Below are positions 13,444 through 13,568 of a stretch of DNA of 13,568 nucleotides, piece by piece. Position 1 is the first letter of the stretch. Each line of letters starts with the position of its first letter. The stretch is taken from assembly GCA_037130455.1 (NCBI GenBank), contig JBAXSZ010000044.1, positions 1 through 13,568 of the forward strand. The letters are read 5' to 3'. The stretch comes from CAIMZW01 sp037130455. Lineage in GTDB: Bacteria > Actinomycetota > Actinomycetes > Nanopelagicales > Nanopelagicaceae. A program made the translations under genes and the position numbers. The notes beneath the pieces were generated by a model. It ran no database searches, was not told the DNA's origin, and saw only the letters and a program-made list of their open reading frames with translations.

Positions 13444-13568
13444 GCAATCATTCCCAACATTCGCGTCAATGGTTAGGCGTAATAGAAGAGTATCGCCACC
13501 GATTGCCGGTATCGGAAAAAACTCCCATCATCACTTTGCGCGAAGGTGGAACTCCATTAGTCCTGGCT
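13440..13568 (+). CDS. thrC: Threonine synthase, 3' end missing at the window edge
   Basis: ATG at 13440 overlaps the hom stop in an ATGA junction, with AAGGA 8 nt upstream. The 43 codons present include WLGVIEEYRHRLPVSEK and ITLREGGTPLVLA, the recognisable N-terminus of actinobacterial threonine synthase, a PLP enzyme that converts O-phosphohomoserine to threonine. The PLP lysine and the rest of the protein lie outside the window. Gene order makes thrB the expected next gene. Confidence 0.93.
   Translation, partial: MSNHSQHSRQWLGVIEEYRHRLPVSEKTPIITLREGGTPLVLA

Noticed and set aside
1..13568. CRISPR array or transposon ends
   Set aside because: No regularly spaced repeats and no transposase or terminal inverted repeats were seen; the only mobile-type signature is the tRNA-derived direct repeat pair.

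Overview
The window looks like chromosomal DNA from a low-to-moderate GC actinobacterium. The amino-acid operon order argS-lysA-hom-thrC, the Streptomyces-type xylose isomerase and the GTG starts placed just after a -10 box (leaderless style) all fit Actinobacteria. The AT-leaning composition suggests a small-genome aquatic lineage such as Nanopelagicales; this placement is an inference from gene content, not a phylogeny.

Region 1 (1-2964). A 5'-truncated secreted-type metzincin protease (+) converges on an SDR oxidoreductase (-) resembling 3-alpha-hydroxysteroid dehydrogenase/carbonyl reductases. The SDR is divergently paired with an unusual TetR-GNAT fusion gene (+), which has a near-consensus promoter placed so that its mRNA should begin at the GTG start codon. 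The shared intergenic region carries a perfect 9-bp inverted repeat.

Region 2 (2965-4409). A class II Fic (AMPylase-type) protein gene with a C-terminal winged-helix-like end sits between two identical 29-bp direct repeats. The right copy is the 3' end of an intact tRNA-Leu(UAG) gene on the minus strand; the left copy is only that fragment. This is the footprint of site-specific integration at a tRNA 3' end, but the roughly 1.36-kb islet holds only fic and no integrase. The fic promoter is bracketed by two 13-bp direct repeats, and the fic stop codon lies in the att-like repeat.

Region 3 (4410-9082). This is a pentose-uptake locus: xylA (+), convergent with a minus-strand ABC importer operon read as binding protein -> ATPase -> permease (XylF/XylG/XylH-like). 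A 10-bp-stem hairpin separates the convergent ends. A strong GC-rich hairpin between binding protein and ATPase probably favours expression of the binding protein. No xylulokinase is present in the window.

Region 4 (9083-13568). A tightly packed plus-strand operon encodes arginyl-tRNA synthetase, diaminopimelate decarboxylase, homoserine dehydrogenase and the start of threonine synthase (cut by the window edge). It covers the lysine and threonine branches of the aspartate pathway. Gaps are 2 nt, 12 nt and a 4-nt overlap.

Most distinctive content: the Fic-only islet in tRNA-Leu and the TetR-GNAT fusion regulator.
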